From Actinomycetota bacterium (lineage in GTDB: Bacteria > Actinomycetota > Acidimicrobiia > Acidimicrobiales > Ilumatobacteraceae), in contig JAPLAA010000056.1 in the NCBI GenBank assembly GCA_026393475.1, positions 1 through 34,185 of the forward strand: 34,185 nt of DNA, read 5' to 3'. The first letter of the stretch is position 1. The number at the start of each line of letters is the position of its first letter. Shown one piece after another: positions 14,709-23,708 of this stretch. The notes beneath the pieces were generated by a model. That model did no database searches and had not been told where the DNA came from. It saw only the letters and a list, made by a program, of their open reading frames with translations. Both the position numbers and the translations under genes were made by a program.

Positions 14709-16486
14709 CCGATCCCACCAACCCGCTCATCGTGCAGAGCGACCTCACGGTGATGCTCGAGCTCGCCAGCCCGCGCGCCGCCGACGCACGCGCCGCACTC
14801 CAACGCTTCAGCGAGCTCGAGAAGGCGCCCGAGCACATCCACACCTACCGCATCACGCCGCTGTCGCTGTGGAACGCCGCCGTCGCCGGCATGAGCGCCG
14901 GCGAGGTCGCATCCACGCTCAACGACCTCGCCAAGTACCCGGTGCCGAGCGGCGTGCTCGCCGAGGTGCACGACCAGATGGGCCGCTACGGCCGACTGCG
15001 GCTCGTGCGCGACTTCGACAGCGGCGGTCTCGCGCTCGTCAGCAACGAGGTGCCGCTCCTCGTCGAGGTCGCCCGCGACAAGCACGTCGGACAGATGCTC
15101 GGCGAACGGCTCGACGGCAACCGCTTCGCCGTCCGCCTCGGCGATCGCGGCGCCCTCAAGCAGGCCCTGCTCCAACTCGGCTGGCCCGTCGCCGACGAAG
15201 CCGGCTACACCGAGGGCAGCGTCCTCGCCGACGCACACCTCACCTGCGATCTGCGCAGCTACCAGGCCGACGCCGTCAGCGCCTGGTGGCAGGACGGCAT
15301 CGACGCCGCGGGCAACGGCGTGCTCGTGCTGCCCTGCGGCGCCGGCAAGACCGTCATCGGTCTCGCCGCGATGGCCGCGGCCGGGGCACACACGCTCATC
15401 ATCGCCACCAACATCACCTCGGCCCGACAGTGGATCCGCGAGATCCTCGACAAGACGTCGCTCACCGAGGATCAGGTGGGCGAGTACTCGGGCGATCGCA
15501 AGGACATCCGCCCCGTCACCGTCGCCACCTATCAGGTGCTCACCTGGTCGCCCGTGCGCAAGAAGAAGCGGGGCGACGCGACTGCGGACGGCTTCGACGA
15601 TCCGGCCGGCGACCTCGGCCCCGCGCCCGACACCGGCGGCGCCGACCCCATGGTCGCCGACGGCGCCGACAGCGACGTGCTGCACAAGCTCTACCCGCAC
15701 CTCGGCCTGTTCGACCGCACCGAGTGGGGCCTCATCGTCTACGACGAGGTGCACCTGCTGCCGGCACCCGTGTTCCGTGCCACCGCCCGCATCCAGGCCG
15801 TGCGCCGGCTCGGCCTCACCGCCACCCTCGTGCGCGAGGACGGCAAGGAGGCCGACGTGTTCGGCCTCATCGGCCCCAAGCGCTTCGACGTGCCGTGGAA
15901 GGAACTCGAACTGCACGGCTGGATCGCGCCGGCCATCTGCACCGAGGTCCGCGTCGGTCTCCACGAGGACGCCCGCATGGAGTACGCCCTCGCCGACCCG
16001 CAGCAGCGCTACCGACTCGCGGCCTGCACCCCACGCAAGGCCGACGTCGTGCGCCGCCTCGTCGCCGAACACGACGGCGACCGGGTGCTCGTGATCGGCC
16101 AGTTCGTCGACCAGTTGAAGACCATCGCCGCCGAGCTCGACGCACCGCTCATCACCGGGCAGACGGCACAGAAGGTGCGCGAGGCGCGCTTCGAGAGCTT
16201 CCGCACCGGCGAGACCAAGGTGCTCGTCGTGTCGAAGGTCGCCAACTTCTCGATCGACCTGCCCGAGGCGAACGTCGCGATCCAGGTGAGCGGCACGTTC
16301 GGCAGCCGGCAGGAAGAGGCCCAGCGGCTGGGCCGGATCATGCGGCCCAAGCACGACGGCGGGCAGGCGAACTTCTACACGATCGTCACCCGCGACACCG
16401 TCGACCAGACCTTCGCCGCCAACCGGCAGCGGTTCCTGGCCGAGCAGGGCTACGACTACCGCATCGTCGACGGCTTCGGCTTCTGA
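14705..16486 (+). CDS. XPB/Rad25-type DNA repair helicase
   Basis: A 593-residue superfamily 2 helicase of the XPB type, which unwinds DNA 3' to 5' in repair. Motif I is LPCGAGKTVIGLAAMA (Lys215); motif II is VYDEVHLL (DEVH, Asp347); motif III GLTATLVREDGKEADVFG contains the XPB-specific RED sequence; motif VI is EAQRLGRIMRPK. An N-terminal domain (about 1-180) and damage-recognition-like region precede the core. GTG 14705 overlaps the previous stop by four bases, indicating coupled translation. The 3' end overlaps the convergent gene by 31 bases, and the last 11 residues (YDYRIVDGFGF) are antisense to that gene's tail. Confidence 0.92.
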   Translation: MTDPTNPLIVQSDLTVMLELASPRAADARAALQRFSELEKAPEHIHTYRITPLSLWNAAVAGMSAGEVASTLNDLAKYPVPSGVLAEVHDQMGRYGRLRLVRDFDSGGLALVSNEVPLLVEVARDKHVGQMLGERLDGNRFAVRLGDRGALKQALLQLGWPVADEAGYTEGSVLADAHLTCDLRSYQADAVSAWWQDGIDAAGNGVLVLPCGAGKTVIGLAAMAAAGAHTLIIATNITSARQWIREILDKTSLTEDQVGEYSGDRKDIRPVTVATYQVLTWSPVRKKKRGDATADGFDDPAGDLGPAPDTGGADPMVADGADSDVLHKLYPHLGLFDRTEWGLIVYDEVHLLPAPVFRATARIQAVRRLGLTATLVREDGKEADVFGLIGPKRFDVPWKELELHGWIAPAICTEVRVGLHEDARMEYALADPQQRYRLAACTPRKADVVRRLVAEHDGDRVLVIGQFVDQLKTIAAELDAPLITGQTAQKVREARFESFRTGETKVLVVSKVANFSIDLPEANVAIQVSGTFGSRQEEAQRLGRIMRPKHDGGQANFYTIVTRDTVDQTFAANRQRFLAEQGYDYRIVDGFGF

Positions 16487-17955
16487 CGGCGGCGGCGACC
16501 CCGCCACCCCGCCACCTGCGTCGCGGGCGCCGTGGTGCGAGCCACCTGCTGCTCGTCCCCGGTCTCGCTCTCAACGGTCTCGCTCTCAACGGCCTCGCCG
16601 TCCTCGGCCTCGCCGTCCTCGGCCTCGCCGTCCAGACCCGTCGGCTCCGACTCGTCGACCTCGACGTCCTCGACCTCGTCGCCCTCGGTCTCGTCGGCCA
16701 CAGCCGTCGCATCCGACTCGTCGTCCTCGACGTCCACAGCGATCTCGACGTCCACAGCGATCTCGACGTCCTCAGCGATCTCATCGATCTCGTCGGCCTC
16801 GACGTCCTCGATCACCTCGATGACCTCGATGACCTCGACGGTCTCGCCTGTTACGTCGTCGACCTCATCGACCTCATCGACCGGGTCGGCCTCGTCGATG
16901 GCGTGCACGTCCTCACCATCATCGGTGTCGACCTCCGCCTCTGCGCCGACGGCGAGCAGCTCCGACAACAGACCCTCGATCGACAGCGACTCCTCGGGCG
17001 ACACCTGCTCGACGATCTTCTGCAACGCCTCGAGCCCGGCGATCGCCTCGAACGCCCGGCCGACCGCCGCCATCAACTCCTCGTCGTCGAGAACATCGGC
17101 CATCTCGACATCCGCCATCTCGGCATCCGCCATCTCGGCATCCGCCATCTCGGCATCCGCCATCTCCGCCACCGGCATCGGCTCGTGATCGGGCTGGTCG
17201 ATGGTCACCTGCTGGTCGTCGGCAGACGCATCGAGCGCCGGCGATTCCTGGTCAAACAAGGGCACCCGCTGGGCGACCTCGATCAGTACCGGCTCCGTGA
17301 CATCGACGCGACGGCCGGACGTCACCGGCCGCATCGCCTCCACCCTGGCCAGCATCGTGTCCGGTAGGTCGAGACCGCCGACGGCGCTGCGCCGACCGCC
17401 GACCCGGCGGTCGGCAGGCACGAGTTCGGCCGCTGCCGTCACCGCCCACACCCCGATGGCGCCGCGATCGCGCAGCAGATCCGCGCAGGCGCGCAACGAG
17501 GTACCGGTACGCACCACATCGTCCACGAGGAGCACGTGATCGGGCACCGGGCGACGTGCCAGCCGGTACCGGTGCTCCGGCGCCGCGTTGCGCATCCCGC
17601 GGCGCGCGACGAGCAGCCGCTGCGGCTCTCGCTCGAGGACGAGCGCCACCACCCGTGCCAACACGTCCGCCGCGTCGTTCGATGACGGCACCGGCACGAC
17701 GACCAGATCCGCCGGCCAGGTCCGTGCCGACAACAGCGACGCCATGCGGACACCGAGGGCAGCCGTCGGGCGGCTCATCGGGCGCACCCACGACCGCTCC
17801 AACAGGTCACCGGTCGCGGTGACACCGATCTCCTGATCGAGATACGGGTCGAGCGTCCACGCCCCGTCCAACCCCAGATCGCCCTCCAGGCGCCAGCCCT
17901 CTCCCGGGGCGCGCGCCGTCACATGTGCCGCCCCGCCTGCCGCCCGCGCTTCCAT
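16456..17955 (-). CDS. ComF-like phosphoribosyltransferase with long acidic repeat tail (second of two)
   Basis: A 499-residue protein. Residues about 80-180 are a type I phosphoribosyltransferase fold, with the PRPP loop VLLVDDVVRTGTSLRACADLL (141-161) and PVPSSNDAADVLARVV before it. No zinc-finger cysteines are seen. Residues 260-470 are extremely acidic and repetitive: AEMAD units (263-287), EVIEVIEVIE, DVEIAVDVEIAVDVE and EAEDGEAEDGEAVESET. The last 20 residues are basic (GWRGRRRRQKPKPSTMR). The domain resembles the product of 8732-9280. ATG 17955 has GAGAGG nine bases upstream. Its end overlaps the XPB gene by 31 bases. An acidic tail suggests binding to a basic partner or DNA mimicry; function is unknown. 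Confidence 0.75.
   Translation of the reverse strand: MEARAAGGAAHVTARAPGEGWRLEGDLGLDGAWTLDPYLDQEIGVTATGDLLERSWVRPMSRPTAALGVRMASLLSARTWPADLVVVPVPSSNDAADVLARVVALVLEREPQRLLVARRGMRNAAPEHRYRLARRPVPDHVLLVDDVVRTGTSLRACADLLRDRGAIGVWAVTAAAELVPADRRVGGRRSAVGGLDLPDTMLARVEAMRPVTSGRRVDVTEPVLIEVAQRVPLFDQESPALDASADDQQVTIDQPDHEPMPVAEMADAEMADAEMADAEMADVEMADVLDDEELMAAVGRAFEAIAGLEALQKIVEQVSPEESLSIEGLLSELLAVGAEAEVDTDDGEDVHAIDEADPVDEVDEVDDVTGETVEVIEVIEVIEDVEADEIDEIAEDVEIAVDVEIAVDVEDDESDATAVADETEGDEVEDVEVDESEPTGLDGEAEDGEAEDGEAVESETVESETGDEQQVARTTAPATQVAGWRGRRRRQKPKPSTMR
17095..17169 (-). repeat. 15-bp coding tandem repeat (AEMAD units)
   Basis: On the + strand CATCTCGGCATCCGC recurs in tandem (17116, 17131, 17146, with a variant at 17101) and encodes AEMAD units at residues 263-287 of the phosphoribosyltransferase. 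The DNA copies are almost identical, so they expanded recently. Confidence 0.8.
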
Positions 17956-17986
17956 GCCGTGATCCTCTCGGGCGTCCCCGCGAACG

Positions 17987-18010
17987 CCAATGGGCCGGAC
18001 GGCTCATTGG
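17987..18010 (-). promoter_or_regulatory. Inverted repeat shared by both phosphoribosyltransferase genes (copy 2)
   Basis: CCAATGGGCC-ggac-GGCTCATTGG (9 of 10 arm pairs) lies 32-55 bases upstream of the start at 17955. Read towards the gene it ends in GGCCCATTGGCG, matching GGCCCATTGCCG of copy 1. The rest of the gap to 18240 shows no gene that I would support. Confidence 0.55.
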
Positions 18011-18241
18011 CGCGTCGACCGACGCCGCCGGTGCCGCTGACCTGCGTCTCTGCCGGACGCTCCGAGATGAACTCTCGGCAAACGACGACCGCGACCCGTC
18101 CATCGGCGCCGATCGAGCGCGATGTCGCGGCCACGCCGCGACGCTCCGTCGAGGGATTCCGCACCAGCTCACGCAGGGCGAGACGCTGCTGAGACCATCG
18201 TCCGCTCGGGGGCGGCGCCTCGCGCGCTGCGACTCGGCCGA

Positions 18242-18293
18242 TGTGTAGCAACCGATACACAGGCAGTCGGCCACGCTGCGTAGCATCGCTCAC
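18242..18293 (+). promoter_or_regulatory. Promoter and inverted-repeat operator of the SARP-like gene
   Basis: TAGCAT (18281-18286) lies seven bases before ATG 18294. TGTGTA (18242-18247) and TACACA (18256-18261) form a perfect six-base inverted repeat with an eight-base spacer, centred about 42 bases before that ATG, where an activator of the class II type would bind if transcription starts there. Confidence 0.45.
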
Positions 18294-18323
18294 ATGGAAC
18301 GCACAGGAGGCGGGTCGCGGTGA
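18294..18323 (+). CDS. Possible nine-codon leaderless upstream ORF
   Basis: ATG 18294 through TGA 18323 encodes MERTGGGSR. Its TGA overlaps the GTG start (18320) of the SARP-like gene as GTGA, and the AGGAGG (18305-18310) for the large gene lies inside it. TAGCAT seven bases upstream fits a leaderless start. Translation of the small ORF could open or mask the downstream start. Confidence 0.4.
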   Translation: MERTGGGSR

Positions 18324-21300
18324 TCGACGACCAGCGTCTGGTGCGCCCCGCGATCACCGTGCTCGGCGAGATCACCGTGCGCGACTCCCAGGGCGACGAA
18401 CTCGTCCTCAGTGCCCAGCGCCGCGAGCTCCTCGCGATCGTCGCCGCGGCCGCCGGCGCGGTCGTCCCGATGCAGACCCTCCTACGCACCGTCTGGGGCG
18501 AGGACACCATCCGCTCGCGCGGCAGCCTCAAGACCCAGATGAGCACCATCCGCAAGGCGCTCGACCGTGGCCTCACGATCGAACACGCGGGTGGCGGCTA
18601 CCGGCTCAAGGGCCCCCTCGACCTGCTTGACTCCACCCGGTTCGAACAGCTCGTCGCCACCGCTCGCGACCTGCCACCGGCCGACGCCGCCGCCCACTAC
18701 TCGCACGCGCTCGCCCAGTGGCAGGGGCCGATGCCGTTCGTGAACGTCGACAACCCGCTCGTCGACCCCACGAGCTGGCGGCTGCTCGCGCTGCGCGACG
18801 ACGTGGTCCTCGCCCTCGCGGACGCGGAGATCGCCGCGCGGGCCGGCACCACGTCGCTCCCCCTGCTCGAGAAGATGTTCGCCGACGACACCACGCGCGG
18901 CGACGTGGCGATGCGCCTCGCCAAGCTCTACACGCTCGCCACGAGACACGTGGAAGCGGTGCGAGTCATCCGTACCCACCGCGAGTCGCTCGCCGACATC
19001 GGCGCGGTCATCGCACCCGAGGTGGCCGAGGTCGAGTCACAGATCCTCCGCCACGAGATCGGCGCGCCGGCGGCACCACCGCCCGTCGACCGCTTCGCCA
19101 CGCCGTCGGCCACCGCCACGCTCCTGCCACGCGACGAGTGGGTCGACCGCGCGGTGACCGCACTCGCGACCCGGCCGGTGATGCTCGTCGGCGACCCCGG
19201 CGTCGGCAAGACCACGCTCACCCGCCTGATCGAACAGCGCCTCGACGTGAAGCGCATCCCCGTGGTCCGAGCCACGGTGCTCGAAGACCCGTTCCGTCCC
19301 ATGCAGGCCGTGGCGACGATCATCGATCAACTCGGCGAGATGCTGCCGCAGAGCACGGGCCGGGCCCTCCGCTCGAAGCGTCTCGCCAACGCTGCGGCAC
19401 GCGTCGTCGGCGGTCCTGCTGCGGCGACGGTGCCACCCACCACCCGCGACGAACTGCTCGACGACCTCACCGACCTGATCGAGGCCGCGCTCACGGGCAC
19501 CGGCGCCGTGCTCGTGATCGAGGACGTGCAATGGCTCGACGCGAACTCGGCCGAGGTGATCGCCTCGCTGTTCTCGCGCCACGGCATCCATCTCCTCCTC
19601 ACGTCGCGGACCCCCACCCATCCCGAGATCGAACGGGCAGCCGCACTCGACGTGCTCGAACTGCCGCCGTTCGGTGCCGCCGAGGTCGACGAACTGCTGC
19701 GTCAGACCCTGCCACTGCGCGCCAACGACGAGCTCGCCGGCCGGCTGCTCCACCAGACCGGCGGCAACCCGCTGTTCCTCGGACTCCTGCTCGACGTCAT
19801 CAGCCGCGGCGAGCTCGGCAGCGAGGTACCTCAGACGCTGCAGGCTGCTGTCGCCGAGCGCACGTCCGCCCTCGCCCGAACCACCCGCGAGCTCCTGCAA
19901 CTCGCCGCCCTGCTGGGCCAGGCCTTCCCGCTCGCACCGCTGCGCCTCGTGCGGCGCCGGGCCGGCGAGCAGCTGATCACGGCCGAGGAGGAAGGCCTGA
20001 TCCACCTCGACCACGGCAACGGATCGACCATCGCTCCCGCCGATCCCGTCGGTGCATCGAGCACCACCGTCGAACACCTCGCCCACACCGGGCACTTCGT
20101 CCACGGCCTCGTCGCCGACGCGCTCGCCGCGATGGTGCCGGCCGGGCCGCGCGTGTCATGGCACGACGAGCTGTGCCGGGCGATGCAGACCTGTCGCATG
20201 TCGGCCGTCGCCGTCGCACCGCAGGCCCTCGCCGCCGCCGAGATCGATCCCATCCGCGCAGCTCGCCTCTGCTGCGACGCCGGCGAGGCACAGGCCGCGC
20301 TGTTCGAATGGGAGACCGCGATCGAGTGGGCCCATCACGGGCTCGACGTCGTCGAACGGTTCAACATGACGGGGCAGCTGATCGAAGCCGAGCTGCGCTG
20401 CCTGCTCGGCACCGGTCTGCGCCGCAACAACCTGCCGACCAGCGACATCGAACTGCTGCGCGCCGCAGAGCTCGCGAGCGAGTACGAGGCCGACGACCTG
20501 CTGGTGCGCACCGTGACCGAGCTCTGCCTGCACGGCTTCACCACCCAGGTCGGCGGCGTCGACGAGCGCGCCCGCCGTCACCTCGAGTACGCCCTCGGGC
20601 TCGAGCTCGGCGACCACGCCCGAGCCGAACTGTGCGCAGCGGCCGCCACCCTGATGGCATCGTCGGACGACTCACCGCTCGGACGCAGCCTGTACCTCGA
20701 GGCCCGCGACGTCGCGATCCGCAGCGAGAGCGAACACCTCGTGCGCTCGGTGCTGATGAACGCCCACCTCGGGCTCGCCCACCCGGCAGACCTCCCGCTG
20801 CGCTGGCACGCCGCCGAACACCTCGAACGACTCGACGACATCGAGGCCCAATGGGAAGCCGCCTGGGTCTTCCTCAGCCTCGGGCTCGTGGCGGCCGACC
20901 GTGCGATCACCGACCGCAGCATCGAACGGCTCCGCGAACTGACGCCCAAGGTCCGCCGCCGCAACCGCGACCGCGGCCTCCTCCAGGCCGAGTCGGTGCA
21001 CGCCTTCGTACGCGGCGATCTCGCCGACGCCGAGCGCCTCGCCGTCGAGGCCTTCGAGGCCGCCCTGACCACCTACGACGAGACGTGGGCGATCTCGGTG
21101 TTCGCCGCCCTCCTCATCCCGGTGCGCACCACGCAGGGTCGACTCGGCGAGTTGTGGGAACTCGTCCTCGATCGCGTGGCGGCCCAGCCCGAGTTCACCT
21201 CATGGCACGCCCTCGCCTGCGCGATCGCCGACGCGCGCGGCGACTGCGACCAGGTGCGCTCCTTCCTCGACGTGCTGTACGAACGGAAGTTCAACCTGGT

Positions 21301-21595
21301 GGAGGACACCACCTGGACGGCCTTGACGACCATGATCTGTGTGCCCGTCTGGCACGCGGCGGACACCGACCTGGCCCGCGTGCTGTACGAACGGCTCGCG
21401 CCCTACTCGGGCCAGATGACGTGGAACGGGCTCAACACCCACGGCCCCGTCGACGGCGGCCTCGCGCTGTTGGCGGCGACCATGGGCGACCGAGCGCTCA
21501 CCGAGGAACACCTCACCACCGCACGCCAGATGGTGGCCCGCCTGGGTGCACCGCACCTGTGGTGGCGGGTGCTCGACGACCTGCCCGTCGACTGA
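18320..21595 (+). CDS. SARP/AfsR-like regulator with AAA ATPase and TPR-like region
   Basis: A 1091-residue cytoplasmic regulator. Residues about 10-100 are an OmpR-type winged helix (LSAQRRELLAIVAAAAGAVVPMQTLLRTVWG, then SLKTQMSTIRKAL and HAGGGYRLKG); about 105-245 is a bacterial transcriptional activation (BTAD) region; about 265-500 is a STAND/AAA ATPase with the P-loop GDPGVGKT (291-298) and Walker B VLVIEDVQWLD (397-407). The remainder is helical and TPR-like. No C-terminal LuxR helix-turn-helix is present. GTG 18320 is supported by AGGAGG at 18305-18310. It is divergent from the phosphoribosyltransferase gene; targets are unknown. Proteins of this type integrate signals to activate secondary metabolism or other regulons. 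Confidence 0.85.
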   Translation: MIDDQRLVRPAITVLGEITVRDSQGDELVLSAQRRELLAIVAAAAGAVVPMQTLLRTVWGEDTIRSRGSLKTQMSTIRKALDRGLTIEHAGGGYRLKGPLDLLDSTRFEQLVATARDLPPADAAAHYSHALAQWQGPMPFVNVDNPLVDPTSWRLLALRDDVVLALADAEIAARAGTTSLPLLEKMFADDTTRGDVAMRLAKLYTLATRHVEAVRVIRTHRESLADIGAVIAPEVAEVESQILRHEIGAPAAPPPVDRFATPSATATLLPRDEWVDRAVTALATRPVMLVGDPGVGKTTLTRLIEQRLDVKRIPVVRATVLEDPFRPMQAVATIIDQLGEMLPQSTGRALRSKRLANAAARVVGGPAAATVPPTTRDELLDDLTDLIEAALTGTGAVLVIEDVQWLDANSAEVIASLFSRHGIHLLLTSRTPTHPEIERAAALDVLELPPFGAAEVDELLRQTLPLRANDELAGRLLHQTGGNPLFLGLLLDVISRGELGSEVPQTLQAAVAERTSALARTTRELLQLAALLGQAFPLAPLRLVRRRAGEQLITAEEEGLIHLDHGNGSTIAPADPVGASSTTVEHLAHTGHFVHGLVADALAAMVPAGPRVSWHDELCRAMQTCRMSAVAVAPQALAAAEIDPIRAARLCCDAGEAQAALFEWETAIEWAHHGLDVVERFNMTGQLIEAELRCLLGTGLRRNNLPTSDIELLRAAELASEYEADDLLVRTVTELCLHGFTTQVGGVDERARRHLEYALGLELGDHARAELCAAAATLMASSDDSPLGRSLYLEARDVAIRSESEHLVRSVLMNAHLGLAHPADLPLRWHAAEHLERLDDIEAQWEAAWVFLSLGLVAADRAITDRSIERLRELTPKVRRRNRDRGLLQAESVHAFVRGDLADAERLAVEAFEAALTTYDETWAISVFAALLIPVRTTQGRLGELWELVLDRVAAQPEFTSWHALACAIADARGDCDQVRSFLDVLYERKFNLVEDTTWTALTTMICVPVWHAADTDLARVLYERLAPYSGQMTWNGLNTHGPVDGGLALLAATMGDRALTEEHLTTARQMVARLGAPHLWWRVLDDLPVD

Positions 21596-21605
21596 CCCCG
21601 CGCCC

Positions 21606-21645
21606 GCCGATCCGCCGATCCGCCGATCCGCCGATCCGCCGATCG
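21606..21645. repeat. 8-bp tandem repeat GCCGATCC, five copies
   Basis: Four exact GCCGATCC units and a fifth ending in G fill most of the 55-base gap between two convergent genes. It may simply be a polymorphic spacer; its GATC-rich strand could also form a loose terminator structure. Confidence 0.75.
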
Positions 21646-21650
21646 ACGGT

Positions 21651-23708
21651 TCAGAGCTCGTCCCAGATCCGCTCGAGCTCGCCCGGCATCTGCAACTCGC
21701 GACCGACCTGCTCGAGCCGGTAGCGCACCACGTCGGCGCTCGGCTCGTGCTCGATGTCGACCGTGCACGCCACGACCGCGACCACGATCGTGGTGAGGCA
21801 GTTCCGGCGCGTCAGCCCGCTGAGACCGAACCGCCGCACGATGCAGCGACCGTGCTCGAGACGACGGAGGACCTCGTCGCGCAACGCGAGGATCTCGTGA
21901 TGGTCGCCCGCATCGGTCTCCGCGACCCGAACCAGGTTCATCAGTTCCTGCCCCGGATCCGCGGCCGCCTCCGCGCGCGTGGCCCGCTCGATCTCCTTGC
22001 GGAACGAGGCGTCGAGCGCGATCTGCACCCACCGCGACAGCATCCCGATCGTGAGGAACCCCATCAGCCGCTCGGTCCAGCGCCCGCCGGTGCGGTGCTT
22101 GCGACCCGTGTCGATCGCCAGCGTCCGCGGCGTGTCGCCGGTGCCCGGCCCGAGCAGCGTCTGCTCGAACCACTGGCGCCCGAAGATGCCGACCACACCG
22201 CCGTCGATCAATCGCTCCGCCGCCCCGGCGCTGCCCAACGTGGGATCGGCCTCGGTACGGAAGCCGTTCACCCACGGCAGCGCGGTCGACGACACGACCG
22301 CGTCGGCCCACGTCCAGTCCCCCGGGACCATCCGCCCCCATCGCTCCTCGACGGGGCCGCCCGGGCCTGACGCGATCGACGCGCCCCGAGCGCCGGGATC
22401 GAGATCGCTCACGTCACCGCCCACGAAGAAGTACGGCCGCGCCGACGAGCGCCCGGTCGCACACACGACGTACCGACGACCGTGCGCACGAGGTCGGGCA
22501 CGGCGGAACAGCCCGCGCATCATCCACCGCCACTCCAAGCTCACGATCCACCGGCCGACGAACAGCGACACGGTCGGCACCAGCAACCAGAGCAACGACC
22601 AGCGACCCTGCAGGACGAACGGCATCGCCACCAACAGCCCCACTGGGATCAGCAGTGGCAGGAACGCCAGGCGCATCGGCCATCGCAGCGCCATCATCCG
22701 TCGGGCCAGGCGGGCCAGCTCCGGTGAAGGCTGCTCGTCATCCACCCCGTCGGCGCCCAACGCCGCGGCGACGAACGAACCGCCACTGATCGCGACCACG
22801 TGGCGGATGTGTTGCCACGACCCGGTGGCCCGAAGGTAGGCGACCGACCCGATCGACCCGAACGCTCCTCGCCACCCGCCGCCGCCGAGCATCAACACCT
22901 CGATCGGCCGCGCCGGTGACGGGGGCACCGGTGTGCGCGGGCGCGGCTCGAGCTCGATGGTGTCGGTGCGCCGTTGCATCGCCGGCGGTACGTCGGGCCA
23001 CCGACCGATCGACTCGAGCCGTTCGCGGAGCGCATCGTCGGAGTCCTTCACCACCGGATGGCAGCCGGCAGCGAGACACTCGTCGAGCTGGCCCGGGCCG
23101 TCGATCGTCCACGACTGCACCCGCACCCGACCACGGCCATGACGAGCACCCGCCCCACGGCCGAACCAGCGGAACACCTGCATCCCGTCGTGGTCGAACT
23201 TGGGGGTGAGGAACAACCGGCCGAACACCCCGCCGTGATGCACCGGTGCGGCGACCGCGACGAGCGTCCCGAAGGTCTCGCGCACCTCGCGGACGATCTT
23301 CGGATGCCCCGGTGCCGACACCATCACCCGGCTCACCGCCTTCGTGAGCTTCAGCACCTCGATCAACTCGGGCAACGCCGAGCGCGACTTCACCTCGATG
23401 TTCCACCGCGCATCGCGCATCACCGGGTCGTCCAGGATCTCGGCGAGCGTCGGCACCTGGTATCCCGCACGCCGGCTCACCTGCTCGCGGGTCATCCGCC
23501 GGTACCCCAGACGCCAGCCGAACACGGCGTGCATCGACACGAGATCCTTCTTGATCGGCACGACATCGACCTGGAACCAGCGGTAGCCGGCCAGATACGC
23601 GGCGCGGAGGGCTTCGAGGCTGCCGGCGTGGGCCTTCGCGTCGGCGCGACCGTGGTGGCTCATCACCACGAGATCGGTGGTGGACTCGAACCAGGGATGA
23701 GGTTTCAT
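21651..23708 (-). CDS. GDPD-like / patatin-like phospholipase fusion
   Basis: A 685-residue two-part protein from ATG 23708 (GTG 23720 is an alternative; neither has a clear ribosome binding site). Residues about 12-245 resemble a glycerophosphodiester phosphodiesterase barrel (VVMSHHGRADAK; WFQVDVVPIKKD; ARWNIEVKS; VQSWTIDGPGQLDECLAAGC). Residues 270-530 are patatin-like: GGGGWRG (275-281) oxyanion loop, nucleophile Ser308 in AISGGS, and Asp502 in LIDGGVVG. Two hydrophobic segments (346-366 and 370-390) interrupt the patatin half and imply membrane attachment. In the barrel the metal-binding E-x-D is Q-x-D (Gln46, Asp48), so that activity is uncertain. A lipid-remodelling role is likely. Confidence 0.75.
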   Translation of the reverse strand: MKPHPWFESTTDLVVMSHHGRADAKAHAGSLEALRAAYLAGYRWFQVDVVPIKKDLVSMHAVFGWRLGYRRMTREQVSRRAGYQVPTLAEILDDPVMRDARWNIEVKSRSALPELIEVLKLTKAVSRVMVSAPGHPKIVREVRETFGTLVAVAAPVHHGGVFGRLFLTPKFDHDGMQVFRWFGRGAGARHGRGRVRVQSWTIDGPGQLDECLAAGCHPVVKDSDDALRERLESIGRWPDVPPAMQRRTDTIELEPRPRTPVPPSPARPIEVLMLGGGGWRGAFGSIGSVAYLRATGSWQHIRHVVAISGGSFVAAALGADGVDDEQPSPELARLARRMMALRWPMRLAFLPLLIPVGLLVAMPFVLQGRWSLLWLLVPTVSLFVGRWIVSLEWRWMMRGLFRRARPRAHGRRYVVCATGRSSARPYFFVGGDVSDLDPGARGASIASGPGGPVEERWGRMVPGDWTWADAVVSSTALPWVNGFRTEADPTLGSAGAAERLIDGGVVGIFGRQWFEQTLLGPGTGDTPRTLAIDTGRKHRTGGRWTERLMGFLTIGMLSRWVQIALDASFRKEIERATRAEAAADPGQELMNLVRVAETDAGDHHEILALRDEVLRRLEHGRCIVRRFGLSGLTRRNCLTTIVVAVVACTVDIEHEPSADVVRYRLEQVGRELQMPGELERIWDEL

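Noticed and set aside
12420..16507. Two long minus-strand frames (753 and 914 codons)
   Set aside because: Antisense to the helicase-associated and XPB genes, which carry clear motifs; typical GC-rich shadows.
16532..17188. Serine/threonine-rich + strand frame
   Set aside because: Opposite strand of the acidic repeats; the minus-strand protein carries a recognisable domain.
17919..18293. 124-codon minus-strand frame across the divergent gap
   Set aside because: No motif, overlaps the phosphoribosyltransferase 5' end and contains its promoter repeat.
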